Assembly: GCA_963821925.1 (NCBI GenBank)
Contig: CAWGFO010000009.1
Location: 570,415-634,414 of the forward strand
Length of the DNA: 64,000 bases
Direction of reading: 5' to 3'
Source: JAOUEA01 sp963821925
GTDB taxonomy: Bacteria; Actinomycetota; UBA4738; HRBIN12
In this document: one piece after another, positions 43,967 to 52,478 of the stretch
Layout: every line of letters starts with the position of its first letter
Position numbering within the stretch: position 1 is the stretch's first letter
The notes under the pieces: model-generated
Databases searched by the model: none
Seen by the model: only the letters and a program-made list of their open reading frames with translations
What the model was told of the DNA's origin: nothing
Program-made: the position numbers and the translations under genes

Positions 43967-46813
43967 ATGGGCACGGACGCACGGATCGTCAGGGGCACAC
44001 CGGACGGCACGCTCGATCCCCTGGCGGCGTCGATGCTGGACCCCGCGGCGGTGCTCGAGGCCGTCCGCTCCCGCCCCGAGGGTCTGACCTCCGACGAGGC
44101 CGTCGCGATCCTCGGCGTGGTCGGCCCGAACCGCATCCCGCAGCGCGAGGCGAGCGGGCCCCTGCGGCGGCTCGTCGCCCAGCTGACCCACTTCTTCGCG
44201 TTGATGCTGTGGGCGGCGGCGGTGCTCGCCGTGATCGGGGGGATGCCGGAGCTCGGGGCCGCGATCGTCGTCGTGGTGATCGTGAACGGGGTGTTCAGCT
44301 TCAGCCAGGAGGAACGCGCGGCGAAGGCGACCGCCGCCCTCGCCGAGCTGATGCCCGACACGGTGGCGGCCCTGCGGGACGGGCGCCGCATGTTGGTGCC
44401 GGCGGCCGACCTGGTACCGGGCGACGTGCTGGTCCTGCGGGAGGGCGACCGGATCTCGGCCGACGGCCGGATCCTCGAGTCGGCAGGGCTCCTGGTCGAC
44501 CACCAGATGCTCACCGGCGAGTCGGTCCCCGTGGCGCGCGACGCGGCCGCCCCGGCCGAGGCGCCTTCGGATGTCGCCGAGGCGCAGGACATGGTGTTCG
44601 CCGGGACGTTCGTCGCGGCCGGCTCCGCGCACGCGGTCGTGGTGGCGACGGGCGCCCGCACGAGGCTGGGAGGGATCGCGACGCTCACCGGCGACGTCGT
44701 GCGGCGGCCGACGCCGCTGAAGGAGGACCTCGACCGCGCGGTGCGCATCATCGGCGCCTCCGCCGTGACCGCGGGTGTCGTGTTCTTCGGCGTGTCGCTG
44801 GTGCTGGGCATGCCGGCGCGCGACGGGTTCCTGTTCGCGGTGGGCGTGATCGTGGCGCTGGTGCCGGAGGGGCTCCTCCCGACGCTCACCCTCGCGCTCG
44901 CGATGAGCGCCACCCGGATGGCGCATCGTGGGGCGCTCGTGCGCCGGCCGGAGTCGGTGGAGACCCTCGGGGCGACGACGGTGATCTGCTCGGACAAGAC
45001 CGGCACGATGACCACGAGCCAGATGACCGCGCGGGCCCTGATCGCGGCCGGGCACGAGATCCGGGCCACACGGTCGGGCTGGACGCCGGGGGGCGTGCTC
45101 CTCGAGAGCGGACGCCCGCTCGTGGGTCCGGCGATGAAGGACGTTCGGCCCGCCCTGCTGGTCGCCTCCCTGTGCGGGGACGCGCGGCTCCAGCAGCAGG
45201 GCGGCCGTTACCGGTGCTCGGGCGACCCCACCGAGGGCGCCCTGCTCGCCCTCTCGGCGAAAGGCGGGGTCGACCGCCACGAGGAGGAGCGCCTCGCGCA
45301 CCGGATCCGTGAGTTCCCCTTCGAGTCGGAGCGCCGGAGGATGTCGACCGTGCACCGGCTGGCCGACGGGCGGATCGGCGTGCTGACGAAGGGCTCCCCC
45401 GAGGCGATCCTCGAGATCTGCACGATCGTGCGGGGGCCGGGCGGGGTCGAGCTGCCGCTCGACGACGCTTCCCGAGCCTCGGTGTCCGAGGCCGTCGAAC
45501 GCCTCGCCGACGAGGGGCTCCGGGTCCTGGGGCTCGCCCGGCGTCGCGTACCGCAGGGCGGCGCGGTCCCCGCCACGCCCGCCGAGGCGGAGCACGACAT
45601 GGAGCTCGTCGGGCTCGCCGGGCTCGAGGACCCGATCCGGCCCGAGGTGCCTCCGGCGATGGACCGCTGCCGGCAGGCGGGTATCCGCGTCGTGATGATC
45701 ACCGGCGACCACCCGGCGACGGCGGCCTCCGTCGCGCGCCGGGCGGGGATCCCCGGGGACCGGATCTACACCGGCAACGAGCTGCCCGAGGACGACGGTG
45801 AGCTGCGCGAGCTCCTCGCCGACCCACGCGTCGGCGTGCTCGCTCGCATCGCGCCCGAGCAGAAGCTGCGCATCGCGCGTGCGCTCCAGACGAGCGGCAA
45901 CGTCGTCGCGATGACCGGCGACGGGGTGAACGACGCGCCGGCGCTGCGACAGGCCGACATCGGCGTCGCGATGGGCATCACCGGCACCGACGTCGCACGC
46001 GAGGCCGCCGACCTGGTGCTGCTCGACGACAACTTCGCGCACATCGTCGAGGCCGTCGAGGAAGGCCGCGCGGCGTTCGACAACATCCGGCGGTTCCTGA
46101 CCTACCACCTCACCGACAACGTCGCGGAGCTGGCGCCGTTCGCCGTGTGGGCCCTCTCGGGCGGGTCGATCCCGCTGCTGCTCTCGGTGCTGCAGGTGCT
46201 CGCCCTGGACATCGGTACGGACCTGCTGCCGGCGCTCGCGCTCGGGGCCGAGCGGCCCGAGGCCGGCGTGATGCAACGCATGCCGCGCGACCGGAAGTCC
46301 CGCCTGCTCGACCGGAACGTGATGGGTCGGGCGTTCGGGTTCCTGGGCCCGATCGAGGCGTTCGTCTCGCTCGCGATCGCCGTGCCGATCACGGCCGCGA
46401 TCTGGTTCGGATGGCACCCCTGGGCGGCGCTCCCCGAGGCCGAGGTCGGAACCCTCTCGGCGATCGTGTTCGCGTCCGTCGTGCTGATGCAGATGGCGAA
46501 CGCCTACTCCTGCCGGAGCAACCCTGCGTCGGTCTTCTCGATCGGACCGTTCTCGAACCGGCTGCTGAACTACGCGGTCGGCGTCGAGGCGCTGGCGCTG
46601 CTCGCCTTCATCTACCTCCCGGGGCTGTACCACGCGCTCGGCGGCGAACCGCTCACGGCCGGCCAGTGGGTGGTCCCGCTCGTGACGCCGTTCCTGCTGC
46701 TGGGCGGCGAGGAGGCGCGCAAGGCGATCGTGCGGAGCCGAGCACGGTCCCGCGAGGCCGCCCTCCTTCAGCCGACGAGGGCCCGTCGCCAACCCGGCGG
46801 GACCTCTCCGTAG
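43967..46813 (+). CDS. Cation-transporting P-type ATPase, type II
   Basis: A 948-residue ion pump. Domains in order: N-terminal cation-ATPase domain, the first membrane helices (about 72-115), an actuator domain with TGES (183-186), helices 3-4 with VPEGLLPTLTLAL (about 299-311), phosphorylation site DKTGT with Asp343, nucleotide domain, hinge TGDGVND (about 650-656), and six C-terminal helices. PEGLL in helix 4, rather than the PEGLP of calcium pumps, resembles the Na,K/H,K-type branch, so a monovalent cation substrate is possible. The last 46 bp overlap the convergent YcaQ-like gene. Confidence 0.93.
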   Translation: MGTDARIVRGTPDGTLDPLAASMLDPAAVLEAVRSRPEGLTSDEAVAILGVVGPNRIPQREASGPLRRLVAQLTHFFALMLWAAAVLAVIGGMPELGAAIVVVVIVNGVFSFSQEERAAKATAALAELMPDTVAALRDGRRMLVPAADLVPGDVLVLREGDRISADGRILESAGLLVDHQMLTGESVPVARDAAAPAEAPSDVAEAQDMVFAGTFVAAGSAHAVVVATGARTRLGGIATLTGDVVRRPTPLKEDLDRAVRIIGASAVTAGVVFFGVSLVLGMPARDGFLFAVGVIVALVPEGLLPTLTLALAMSATRMAHRGALVRRPESVETLGATTVICSDKTGTMTTSQMTARALIAAGHEIRATRSGWTPGGVLLESGRPLVGPAMKDVRPALLVASLCGDARLQQQGGRYRCSGDPTEGALLALSAKGGVDRHEEERLAHRIREFPFESERRRMSTVHRLADGRIGVLTKGSPEAILEICTIVRGPGGVELPLDDASRASVSEAVERLADEGLRVLGLARRRVPQGGAVPATPAEAEHDMELVGLAGLEDPIRPEVPPAMDRCRQAGIRVVMITGDHPATAASVARRAGIPGDRIYTGNELPEDDGELRELLADPRVGVLARIAPEQKLRIARALQTSGNVVAMTGDGVNDAPALRQADIGVAMGITGTDVAREAADLVLLDDNFAHIVEAVEEGRAAFDNIRRFLTYHLTDNVAELAPFAVWALSGGSIPLLLSVLQVLALDIGTDLLPALALGAERPEAGVMQRMPRDRKSRLLDRNVMGRAFGFLGPIEAFVSLAIAVPITAAIWFGWHPWAALPEAEVGTLSAIVFASVVLMQMANAYSCRSNPASVFSIGPFSNRLLNYAVGVEALALLAFIYLPGLYHALGGEPLTAGQWVVPLVTPFLLLGGEEARKAIVRSRARSREAALLQPTRARRQPGGTSP

Positions 46814-47967
46814 GCGACGTCCGCGGCGTTCAGCCATCGGGCGAGCTCGTCGATCGACCGGCGAGCGGCGACACCGTGGGACGCCCCCGTCCCGTCTTCG
46901 GCGTGCACGGCCGGTAGGCGCAGCACCCGGCTCTCCCGGTCGAGCTTCGCGTCCACGCGGCCGATCAGCCGGTCGCCGTGCAGGATCGGCAGCACGAAGT
47001 ACCCCCACCGGCGCTCCGCCTTCGGCACGTAGATCTCGAGCCGGAAGAAGAAGTCGAAGAGCGCCTCGGTGTGGGCGCGGTGGCTCACCAGGTCGTCGAA
47101 GGGCGAGAGCAGCACGGTCCGAGGCGTCCAGGGGAGGTCGAGGAGCGCGGCGTGCGCGTAGAGGTCGCCATCGAGGCCGTCGACGCGCGCCGGGACCGCC
47201 ACGCCGTCCTTCACGAGCTCCTCCAGCGCGCGCTCCCACCCAGGTGGGCGCCCGTCGAACGCCGTGCCGAAGTCGGCGATCCTCGCGAGGCCACGGGCAC
47301 GGAGCTGGCGCTCGACGATCTCGCGAGCGACCTCGCGCTGCGACCGCCTGGGCTCGTCGGTGGGGAGGCTCCGTTCCGTCAGGTCCCACAGCCGCTGCTG
47401 CCCGTCGCGGCCGACGATCATCACCTCGCCCCGGTTCCAGAGCTCGTCGAGCATCACCGCGACGTTGCGCCCGTCGCCCGTCCAGCCGCCGCTGTGGTGC
47501 CCGTCGGCGACCCGGTCCTCGAGGTCGCGTGCCCGCAGGGGCCCCCTGGCACGGAGCTCGCGGAGCACGTACCGACGGAAGGACGCGTTCGCCGCCATCC
47601 ACGCGGCGGCCTTCTGCCGGCTCTTCAGGGTCCCCCTGGGACCGCCGGTCGGATAGCGCCGCATCGAGAGGCGATGGACCCACAGGTCGGCGGTCGGCAG
47701 GATGTGCACCCAGTACTCGAAGAGCGACCGCTCGGTCCAGAGCATCCGTTCGAGCTCCTGCACGCGGAACGTCGGCCCGAGCCGGGAGAACAGCACGAGG
47801 TGCTCGGTGCGCGCGACGGCGGAGGTCGGGTCCATCTGGACCATCCACAGATCGTGGGCCGCCTCGGCGATCGACGCGGGGCGCGGCGCGGCCAGGCGCT
47901 GGCCCTGCACGCAGAGCCGTCGCGCGGCGCGGCGATCGAGGACGAGGGGGCTGCGGCTTCCCGGCAC
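46768..47967 (-). CDS. Winged helix DNA-binding domain protein of the YcaQ/AlkZ glycosylase family
   Basis: A 399-residue protein of the HTH_42 family, which includes the DNA interstrand-crosslink glycosylases AlkZ and YcaQ. The N-terminal RLCVQGQRLAAPRP and the catalytic-motif region WMVQMDPTSAVART are present. The Q-hydrophobic-D motif (VQMD) fits the YcaQ type rather than the Q-hydrophobic-Q of AlkZ. LLSPFDDLVSHR and the C-terminal LIGRVDAKLDR are also typical. The start is GTG 47967 with TAGACT six bases upstream. Confidence 0.85.
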   Translation of the reverse strand: MPGSRSPLVLDRRAARRLCVQGQRLAAPRPASIAEAAHDLWMVQMDPTSAVARTEHLVLFSRLGPTFRVQELERMLWTERSLFEYWVHILPTADLWVHRLSMRRYPTGGPRGTLKSRQKAAAWMAANASFRRYVLRELRARGPLRARDLEDRVADGHHSGGWTGDGRNVAVMLDELWNRGEVMIVGRDGQQRLWDLTERSLPTDEPRRSQREVAREIVERQLRARGLARIADFGTAFDGRPPGWERALEELVKDGVAVPARVDGLDGDLYAHAALLDLPWTPRTVLLSPFDDLVSHRAHTEALFDFFFRLEIYVPKAERRWGYFVLPILHGDRLIGRVDAKLDRESRVLRLPAVHAEDGTGASHGVAARRSIDELARWLNAADVAYGEVPPGWRRALVG

Positions 47968-47973
47968 GCCCGG

Positions 47974-47979
47974 AGTCTA
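47974..47979 (-). promoter_or_regulatory. Leaderless -10 box of the YcaQ-like gene
   Basis: TAGACT on the minus strand, six bases before GTG 47967. Confidence 0.55.
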
Positions 47980-48026
47980 GGTCGGAGCGCAGACATGGAC
48001 CCGCCCGTCGGGACCCTGCTCGCCGG

Positions 48027-48032
48027 TACGCT
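48027..48032 (+). promoter_or_regulatory. Leaderless -10 box
   Basis: TACGCT, seven bases before GTG 48040. It favours that start over the ATG at 47995. Confidence 0.5.
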
Positions 48033-48039
48033 GCACCGC

Positions 48040-48816
48040 GTGACCGAGACCGACGCCACCCTGCATCCCGCGATCGCCCGGCTGCATGCCTGGGGCGTCG
48101 TGCGCGGCGCGCTCCGCCTCTATCGCGAGGAGCCGGTCCGCGTCGCCGTCTCGGCGCTCGTCGTGCTCGGGCCCGCGCTCCTGTTCAGCCTGCTGCTCGG
48201 GAGCGTGGTGGACGCCGGAAGAGACACGTGGCTCCGTGGCCGCTGGGTGGCCCTCGGGACGATCTCGGCGTTCGCGGGGTTCCTCGCGACGCTCGGTCTG
48301 GTGATCTACGCGGGCCTGCTCGACGAGCTCGTCGGCGCCCGCATCCGAGGCTCGCGGCTCCCCTCGGTCGCCGCCGCCGCGCGCGGGCTCCCGTTCGGGT
48401 CGCTCGTGGTCGCCGACGTGCTCGTGGCGACGGCGATCGGCGTGTCGTCGGCGATCGGCGTGCTGCCCGGTCTCGTCGTGCTGTGCCTCGTGGCGATCGT
48501 CGGCCCGGTCGTCAACATCGAGCGGGTGGGACCGATCGCCGGCGTGCGGCGGTCGGTCTCGTTGCTGTGGCCCCGTCTCGGCACCGTGGCGGCCGCGATG
48601 TTCCCGGCGATCGCGCTCGAGTACGCGGGACACCATTGGTTCCTGCACCTTCGGAGCACCCACGCGTGGCTCGCCGAGGCGGTCGGGGTCCTGTTCCTCG
48701 CGGTGACCCTGGGCGCGTTGTTGGGGCTGATCGAGGTCGTGCTGGCCTACGCCGTGCTCGTGCGAGACCCGAGCTCGCGGATCGCGCGCGAGCTCGGGTC
48801 GGCCGGCGGTGGCTAA
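48040..48816 (+). CDS. Multi-pass membrane protein of unknown function
   Basis: A 258-residue protein with about six hydrophobic segments. The N-terminal half begins AWGVVRGALRLYREEPVRV; a cytoplasmic helix before the first membrane span is common in glycerophosphoryl diester phosphodiesterase membrane-region-like (DUF975/YciC type) proteins. RVGPIAGVRRSVSLLWPRLGTV is typical of the same group. No catalytic site is visible. It overlaps the convergent aminotransferase stop by four bases. Confidence 0.7.
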   Translation: MTETDATLHPAIARLHAWGVVRGALRLYREEPVRVAVSALVVLGPALLFSLLLGSVVDAGRDTWLRGRWVALGTISAFAGFLATLGLVIYAGLLDELVGARIRGSRLPSVAAAARGLPFGSLVVADVLVATAIGVSSAIGVLPGLVVLCLVAIVGPVVNIERVGPIAGVRRSVSLLWPRLGTVAAAMFPAIALEYAGHHWFLHLRSTHAWLAEAVGVLFLAVTLGALLGLIEVVLAYAVLVRDPSSRIARELGSAGGG

Positions 48817-50186
48817 GCGGTGATCGCCTCCGCGAAACTCTCGAAGTTGTCGACGTAGCGCTGCGCGTCGTCGTCGCTCATCACGATCGAGGTCGTCCAG
48901 CTCTCCCACTTCGACCCCGGGCTCTTGAAGACCCCGCGGTTCAACTGCCAGAGCCACGCCAGCTGCGGTACGCGGTCGTCGATCTCCCACAGGTCGCGGT
49001 ACTCGCGGATCGGCTCACTGCGCCAGTCGATCGAGCCCTTGGCGGCGAGCGTCTTCATCGAGGCCGGGAGCCGGTACTTGTCGATCACGTCCTCACACCG
49101 GTGCAGGATCGTGTTGAGCTCGTCGAGTCGCGTGTAGGCGTCCTTCGTGAGCACCTCGAGCACGTTCACCTTCGCGGCCGCCATCGTCAGCGGGTTCCCG
49201 TTGAACGTGCCGACCTGGTCGAGGTCGCCGCGCAGGATCATGCCCATGGCCTCCTCGGTCCCGCCGATCGCGCCGCACGGGAGACCGGCGCCGAGTGCCT
49301 TCGCGTAGGCCACGAGGTCGGGCTGCACGCCGAACGCCTCGATCGCGCCGCCCCACCCAACCGTGAAGCCGGTCTTGACCTCGTCGTAGGCGAACATCGC
49401 GCCGTTCGCGCGACAGATCTCCTTCAGGCGCTTGAGGTAGCCCGGGTCGGGCAGCACGACGCCGCAGTTCGTCATGATCGGCTCGACGATCATGCCGGCG
49501 ATCTTCGGGCCGTGCTCGGCGAACACCCGCTCGGCCGCCTCGGCATCGTTGAAGGGGACGTTCAGCACGGTGTCGACGGTGCCGGGGATCATGCCGGGCG
49601 TCTGCGGTACGGCGTTCGGCCGCTCCCGCGGGCCGGCGTCCTCCTTGGACGGGAAGACGCTCACCATCAGGGCGTCGTGGTGGCCGTGGTAGGTGCCCTC
49701 GATCTTCAGGATCAGCGGGCGGCCGGTGGTGGCGCGCATGATGCGCACCGCGTCCAGCGTCGCCTCGGTCCCGGAGTTGCCGAACCGCCAGTACGGCAGG
49801 CCGGTGCGTTCGGCGAGGTTCTCGGCCACGAAGAGCGCGTCTTCCGTCGGCTGCGCGAAGTGCGTGCCGAGGGCGACGCGCTTCTGCACGGCCTCGACGA
49901 TCTTCGGGTGGGCGTGGCCCATCACCATCACGCCGTAGCCGTTGTGATAGTCGACGTACTCGTTCTGGTCGATGTCCCAGACGTGCGCGCCCTTCCCGCG
50001 GTCGACGTAGATCGGGTGCGGGGGCCAGGTCTGCCAGCTCGACGAGACGCCGCCGGGCAGGTGCGCCTTCGCCTCCTCGCGGTAGCTCAGGCTGCGGACG
50101 TGCTTCGCGTCGAGCGCGGCGGTCTCTTCCTCGATCAGCTTCTCGACGAGCTGGATGTCGATCTCGACGGTCTCGGTCTGGCTCAT
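48813..50186 (-). CDS. Class III aminotransferase (glutamate-1-semialdehyde aminomutase-like)
   Basis: A 457-residue PLP enzyme. The class III signature is clear: FGNSGTEATLDAVRIMRATTGR, GTYHGHHDALM, YDEVKTGF (Asp268) and the PLP-binding Lys296 in AYAKALGAGLPCGAIGG. Sequence around the active site is closest to glutamate-1-semialdehyde 2,1-aminomutase-like enzymes, but the long N-terminal helix (residues 1-45) and the C-terminal region differ from true HemL. It is a close paralogue of the gene just upstream, with the same register through residue 300. ATG 50186 has GGAGGGG seven bases upstream. The amine substrate is unknown. Confidence 0.88.
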   Translation of the reverse strand: MSQTETVEIDIQLVEKLIEEETAALDAKHVRSLSYREEAKAHLPGGVSSSWQTWPPHPIYVDRGKGAHVWDIDQNEYVDYHNGYGVMVMGHAHPKIVEAVQKRVALGTHFAQPTEDALFVAENLAERTGLPYWRFGNSGTEATLDAVRIMRATTGRPLILKIEGTYHGHHDALMVSVFPSKEDAGPRERPNAVPQTPGMIPGTVDTVLNVPFNDAEAAERVFAEHGPKIAGMIVEPIMTNCGVVLPDPGYLKRLKEICRANGAMFAYDEVKTGFTVGWGGAIEAFGVQPDLVAYAKALGAGLPCGAIGGTEEAMGMILRGDLDQVGTFNGNPLTMAAAKVNVLEVLTKDAYTRLDELNTILHRCEDVIDKYRLPASMKTLAAKGSIDWRSEPIREYRDLWEIDDRVPQLAWLWQLNRGVFKSPGSKWESWTTSIVMSDDDAQRYVDNFESFAEAITA

Positions 50187-50240
50187 GGGTGATCCCCTCC
50201 GGGTCGGCTCGGTTATCAGGCTACGACGGCGCGGCGGGGC

Positions 50241-51620
50241 TCAGCCGCCGGACACGGCGGTGGCGAACTCGGCGAAGTTCTCGACGTAGCGGGCGACGTC
50301 GTCCTCGGTGTGCCACACGGACAGGGTCCAGGTCTCCTGCTTCGTCCACGGCGACTTGAAGACACCGCGGTTCTGCTGGAAGAGCCAGGCGAGGTAGCTG
50401 ATCCGCTCATCGATGCCGACCGCGTCGCGGTACTCGCGGACGGGCTTGGTCGAATAGATCACCGAGCCCTTCGCGCCGACGCCGCTGACGTAGGCGGGCA
50501 GGCCCGTTTCCTCGATCACGGCTCGCAGGCCCGTCTTCATCGCCTCGTCGATCCGGTTGAAGGAGTCGTAGACGTCGCCGACGAGCACCTCGGTGAGCGC
50601 GGCGCGGGAGGCCGCCATCGTGAGCGGGTTGCCGTTGAACGTGCCGGCCATGTCGTACTCGTCCTCGAGCACCGGGCGGTAGAGCTCGCGGGTGGCGCCG
50701 ATCGCGCCGCAGGGCAGGCCGCCGCCGATCGCCTTGGCCAGGCAGATGATGTCGGGCACCACGCCGAACACCTCGGTGGCGCCGCCGTAGGCGAGCGTCG
50801 CACCGGTCTTCACCTCGTCGAACGCGAGGTACGCGCCGTTCGCGTGGCAGATCTCCTTCAGGCCGGCGAGGTAGCCGTCCTCGGGCAGGATCACGCCGCA
50901 GTTCATCATCGCGGGCTCGACGAACATGCCGGCGATCTCACCGGGGTGCTCCTCGAACGCGCGGCGCACGGCGTCGAGGTCGTTGAACGGCACGACGATC
51001 ACGAGGTCGGCGAACGCCTGCGGGAGGCCCATCGCCTGCGGCACGGTGACCGGGTGCTCGCGCGGGCCGATGTCCTCGATCGCGGGAGCCACCGAGAACA
51101 TCAAGGAGTCGTGGTGGCCGTGGTACGTGCCTTCGATCTTGATCAGCTTGTCGCGGCCGGTGTTCGCGCGCATCAGGCGCGCGCCCTCGAGCGTGGCCTC
51201 GGTGCCGGAGTTGCAGAACCGCCAGAGCGGGAGGGTGAAGCGGTCGGCCAGGTTCTCGCCGATCACGTCGAGGTCCTTCGTCGGCTGCGCGAAGTGCGTG
51301 CCGCGGGCGGCCTGCTTCACGATCGCCTCGGTGATCTTGGGGTGGGCGTGGCCGACCACCATCGCGCCGTAGCCCAGGTGGAAGTCGAGGTACTCGTTGC
51401 CGTCGATGTCCCAGAGGCGGTTGCCCTGGCCGTGGTCGACGTAGATCGCGTGCGGCGGCGAGGCCTGCCAGCTCGAGGCGACGCCGCCGGCGACGTGACG
51501 CTCGGCGACGGCGCGGTACTCGATCGAGGCGCGACGCTTCGGCTCGAGCTCGGCCTCCTCGCGCTCGATCAGGCGGTCGATCAGGTCGAGGTCGAACTCG
51601 GTGGTCTCCCTCGTGGCCAT
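50241..51620 (-). CDS. Class III aminotransferase (tandem paralogue)
   Basis: A 459-residue paralogue of the preceding entry, upstream in the same direction. It has CNSGTEATLEGARLMRANTGR, GTYHGHHDSLM, FDEVKTGA and PLP Lys296 in CLAKAIGGGLPCGAIG at the same residue numbers. Shared N- and C-terminal blocks (for example NRGVFKSP near the end) show a gene duplication. The pair may be a two-subunit enzyme or act on related amines. A perfect palindrome lies 46 bases upstream of its ATG. Confidence 0.88.
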   Translation of the reverse strand: MATRETTEFDLDLIDRLIEREEAELEPKRRASIEYRAVAERHVAGGVASSWQASPPHAIYVDHGQGNRLWDIDGNEYLDFHLGYGAMVVGHAHPKITEAIVKQAARGTHFAQPTKDLDVIGENLADRFTLPLWRFCNSGTEATLEGARLMRANTGRDKLIKIEGTYHGHHDSLMFSVAPAIEDIGPREHPVTVPQAMGLPQAFADLVIVVPFNDLDAVRRAFEEHPGEIAGMFVEPAMMNCGVILPEDGYLAGLKEICHANGAYLAFDEVKTGATLAYGGATEVFGVVPDIICLAKAIGGGLPCGAIGATRELYRPVLEDEYDMAGTFNGNPLTMAASRAALTEVLVGDVYDSFNRIDEAMKTGLRAVIEETGLPAYVSGVGAKGSVIYSTKPVREYRDAVGIDERISYLAWLFQQNRGVFKSPWTKQETWTLSVWHTEDDVARYVENFAEFATAVSGG

Positions 51621-51666
51621 GCGGGTGGTCCTCCTTGCGAACCGCCCAACCTCCCGGGTGGGAAGG

Positions 51667-51686
51667 GTTTGAACGGCGGTTCAAAC
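51667..51686. promoter_or_regulatory. Palindromic operator upstream of the aminotransferase pair
   Basis: GTTTGAACGGCGGTTCAAAC: perfect eight-base arms around GGCG. A TATCAT box on the minus strand lies just upstream (about 51695-51700), so the palindrome would cover the transcription start. It is a likely repressor site. The regulator is not encoded next to it. Confidence 0.6.
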
Positions 51687-51762
51687 GTCTGAGGATGATA
51701 CCCCAGGTCCCCCGCGCCGGGGAAGCCCGCGTGCACCGTTGGTATCGTGGTGGTCGCACATG

Positions 51763-51837
51763 GTGGGTGTAGCTCAGCTAGGTTAGAGCGCCTGGTTGTG
51801 GTCCAGGAGGCCGCGGGTTCGAATCCCGTCACTCACC
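51763..51837 (+). tRNA. tRNA-His(GTG)
   Basis: Acceptor GTGGGTG/CACTCAC, anticodon loop TTGTGGT (anticodon GTG), T-arm GCGGG-TTCGAAT-CCCGT. A G at 51762 can pair with discriminator C as the His-specific extra base. CCA is not encoded. Confidence 0.96.
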
Positions 51838-51890
51838 CTCTTCGATCGGTCCGCGGACCGTGGGGCTTGCGCCGTTTCGTATACTGCGGC

Positions 51891-51967
51891 GGGCCTCTAG
51901 CTCAATTCGGCAGAGCAACGGACTCTTAATCCGCAGGTTCGGGGTTCAAGTCCCCGGGGGCCCACCA
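51891..51967 (+). tRNA. tRNA-Lys(CTT), CCA encoded
   Basis: Acceptor GGGCCTC/GGGGCCC, anticodon loop CTCTTAA (anticodon CTT), T-arm CGGGG-TTCAAGT-CCCCG, CCA at 51965-51967. Confidence 0.96.
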
Positions 51968-52019
51968 GTCTGACCGCCCCTGTTCTTGAGGGCGACGCCG
52001 GCCCGCGCATGCGGACCCT

Positions 52020-52382
52020 CTAACCGCGGAAGTCAGGTCGGTCCAGGATCCGGAGCCACGTCCCGTCGGACTGTCGTCGTACGACCTGGGCCCGGGCGCC
52101 GGCCTCGTCGCTCGCCTGGGTCGCGGTGAGTGCGAGGTCGTCCCCGAAATAGAGCGTGGCGAGCGGCGTCTCCTCCACGAAGGTGAGGTCCTGAGCCACC
52201 ATCTGCTCGTACAGCTTCCGGATGGCCTCCCGGCCCACAGTCACGTTCCCGGAGGGGAAGCCGAGGACCGCGTCCGGCTCGTACAGCACTGCCAGTCCGT
52301 CGGCGTCCTTGGCGTTCGCCCGCTCGACGAACAGGCGCGTGATGTCCTCGGGCCGGGTGGCTTGCTTGCGCTGTTCCTTCAT
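52020..52382 (-). CDS. SnoaL-like/NTF2-fold protein
   Basis: A 120-residue protein of the nuclear transport factor 2-like fold. ITRLFVERANAKDADGLAVLYEPDAVLGFP is the standard N-terminal helix pair of SnoaL-like/DUF4440 ketosteroid-isomerase-type proteins, followed by beta strands ending in RILDRPDFRG. ATG 52382 has GGAAGG eight bases upstream. Enzymatic activity is uncertain; many members are uncharacterised. Confidence 0.8.
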   Translation of the reverse strand: MKEQRKQATRPEDITRLFVERANAKDADGLAVLYEPDAVLGFPSGNVTVGREAIRKLYEQMVAQDLTFVEETPLATLYFGDDLALTATQASDEAGARAQVVRRQSDGTWLRILDRPDFRG

Positions 52383-52478
52383 GGGTACCACCTTCCATCT
52401 CGATCGTGCTCACGCTTCTTGGACGACGGGGGGACGATCCGGCAGTCGTCCCCAGCAGTCGCAGCCTCGGCAGACGAC

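Noticed and set aside
43727..47848. A very long open frame on the minus strand, antisense to the P-type ATPase
   Set aside because: Such frames arise opposite GC-rich genes with strong third-position bias. The translation is Arg/Pro/Gly/His-rich with no domains, while the plus strand encodes a textbook ATPase.
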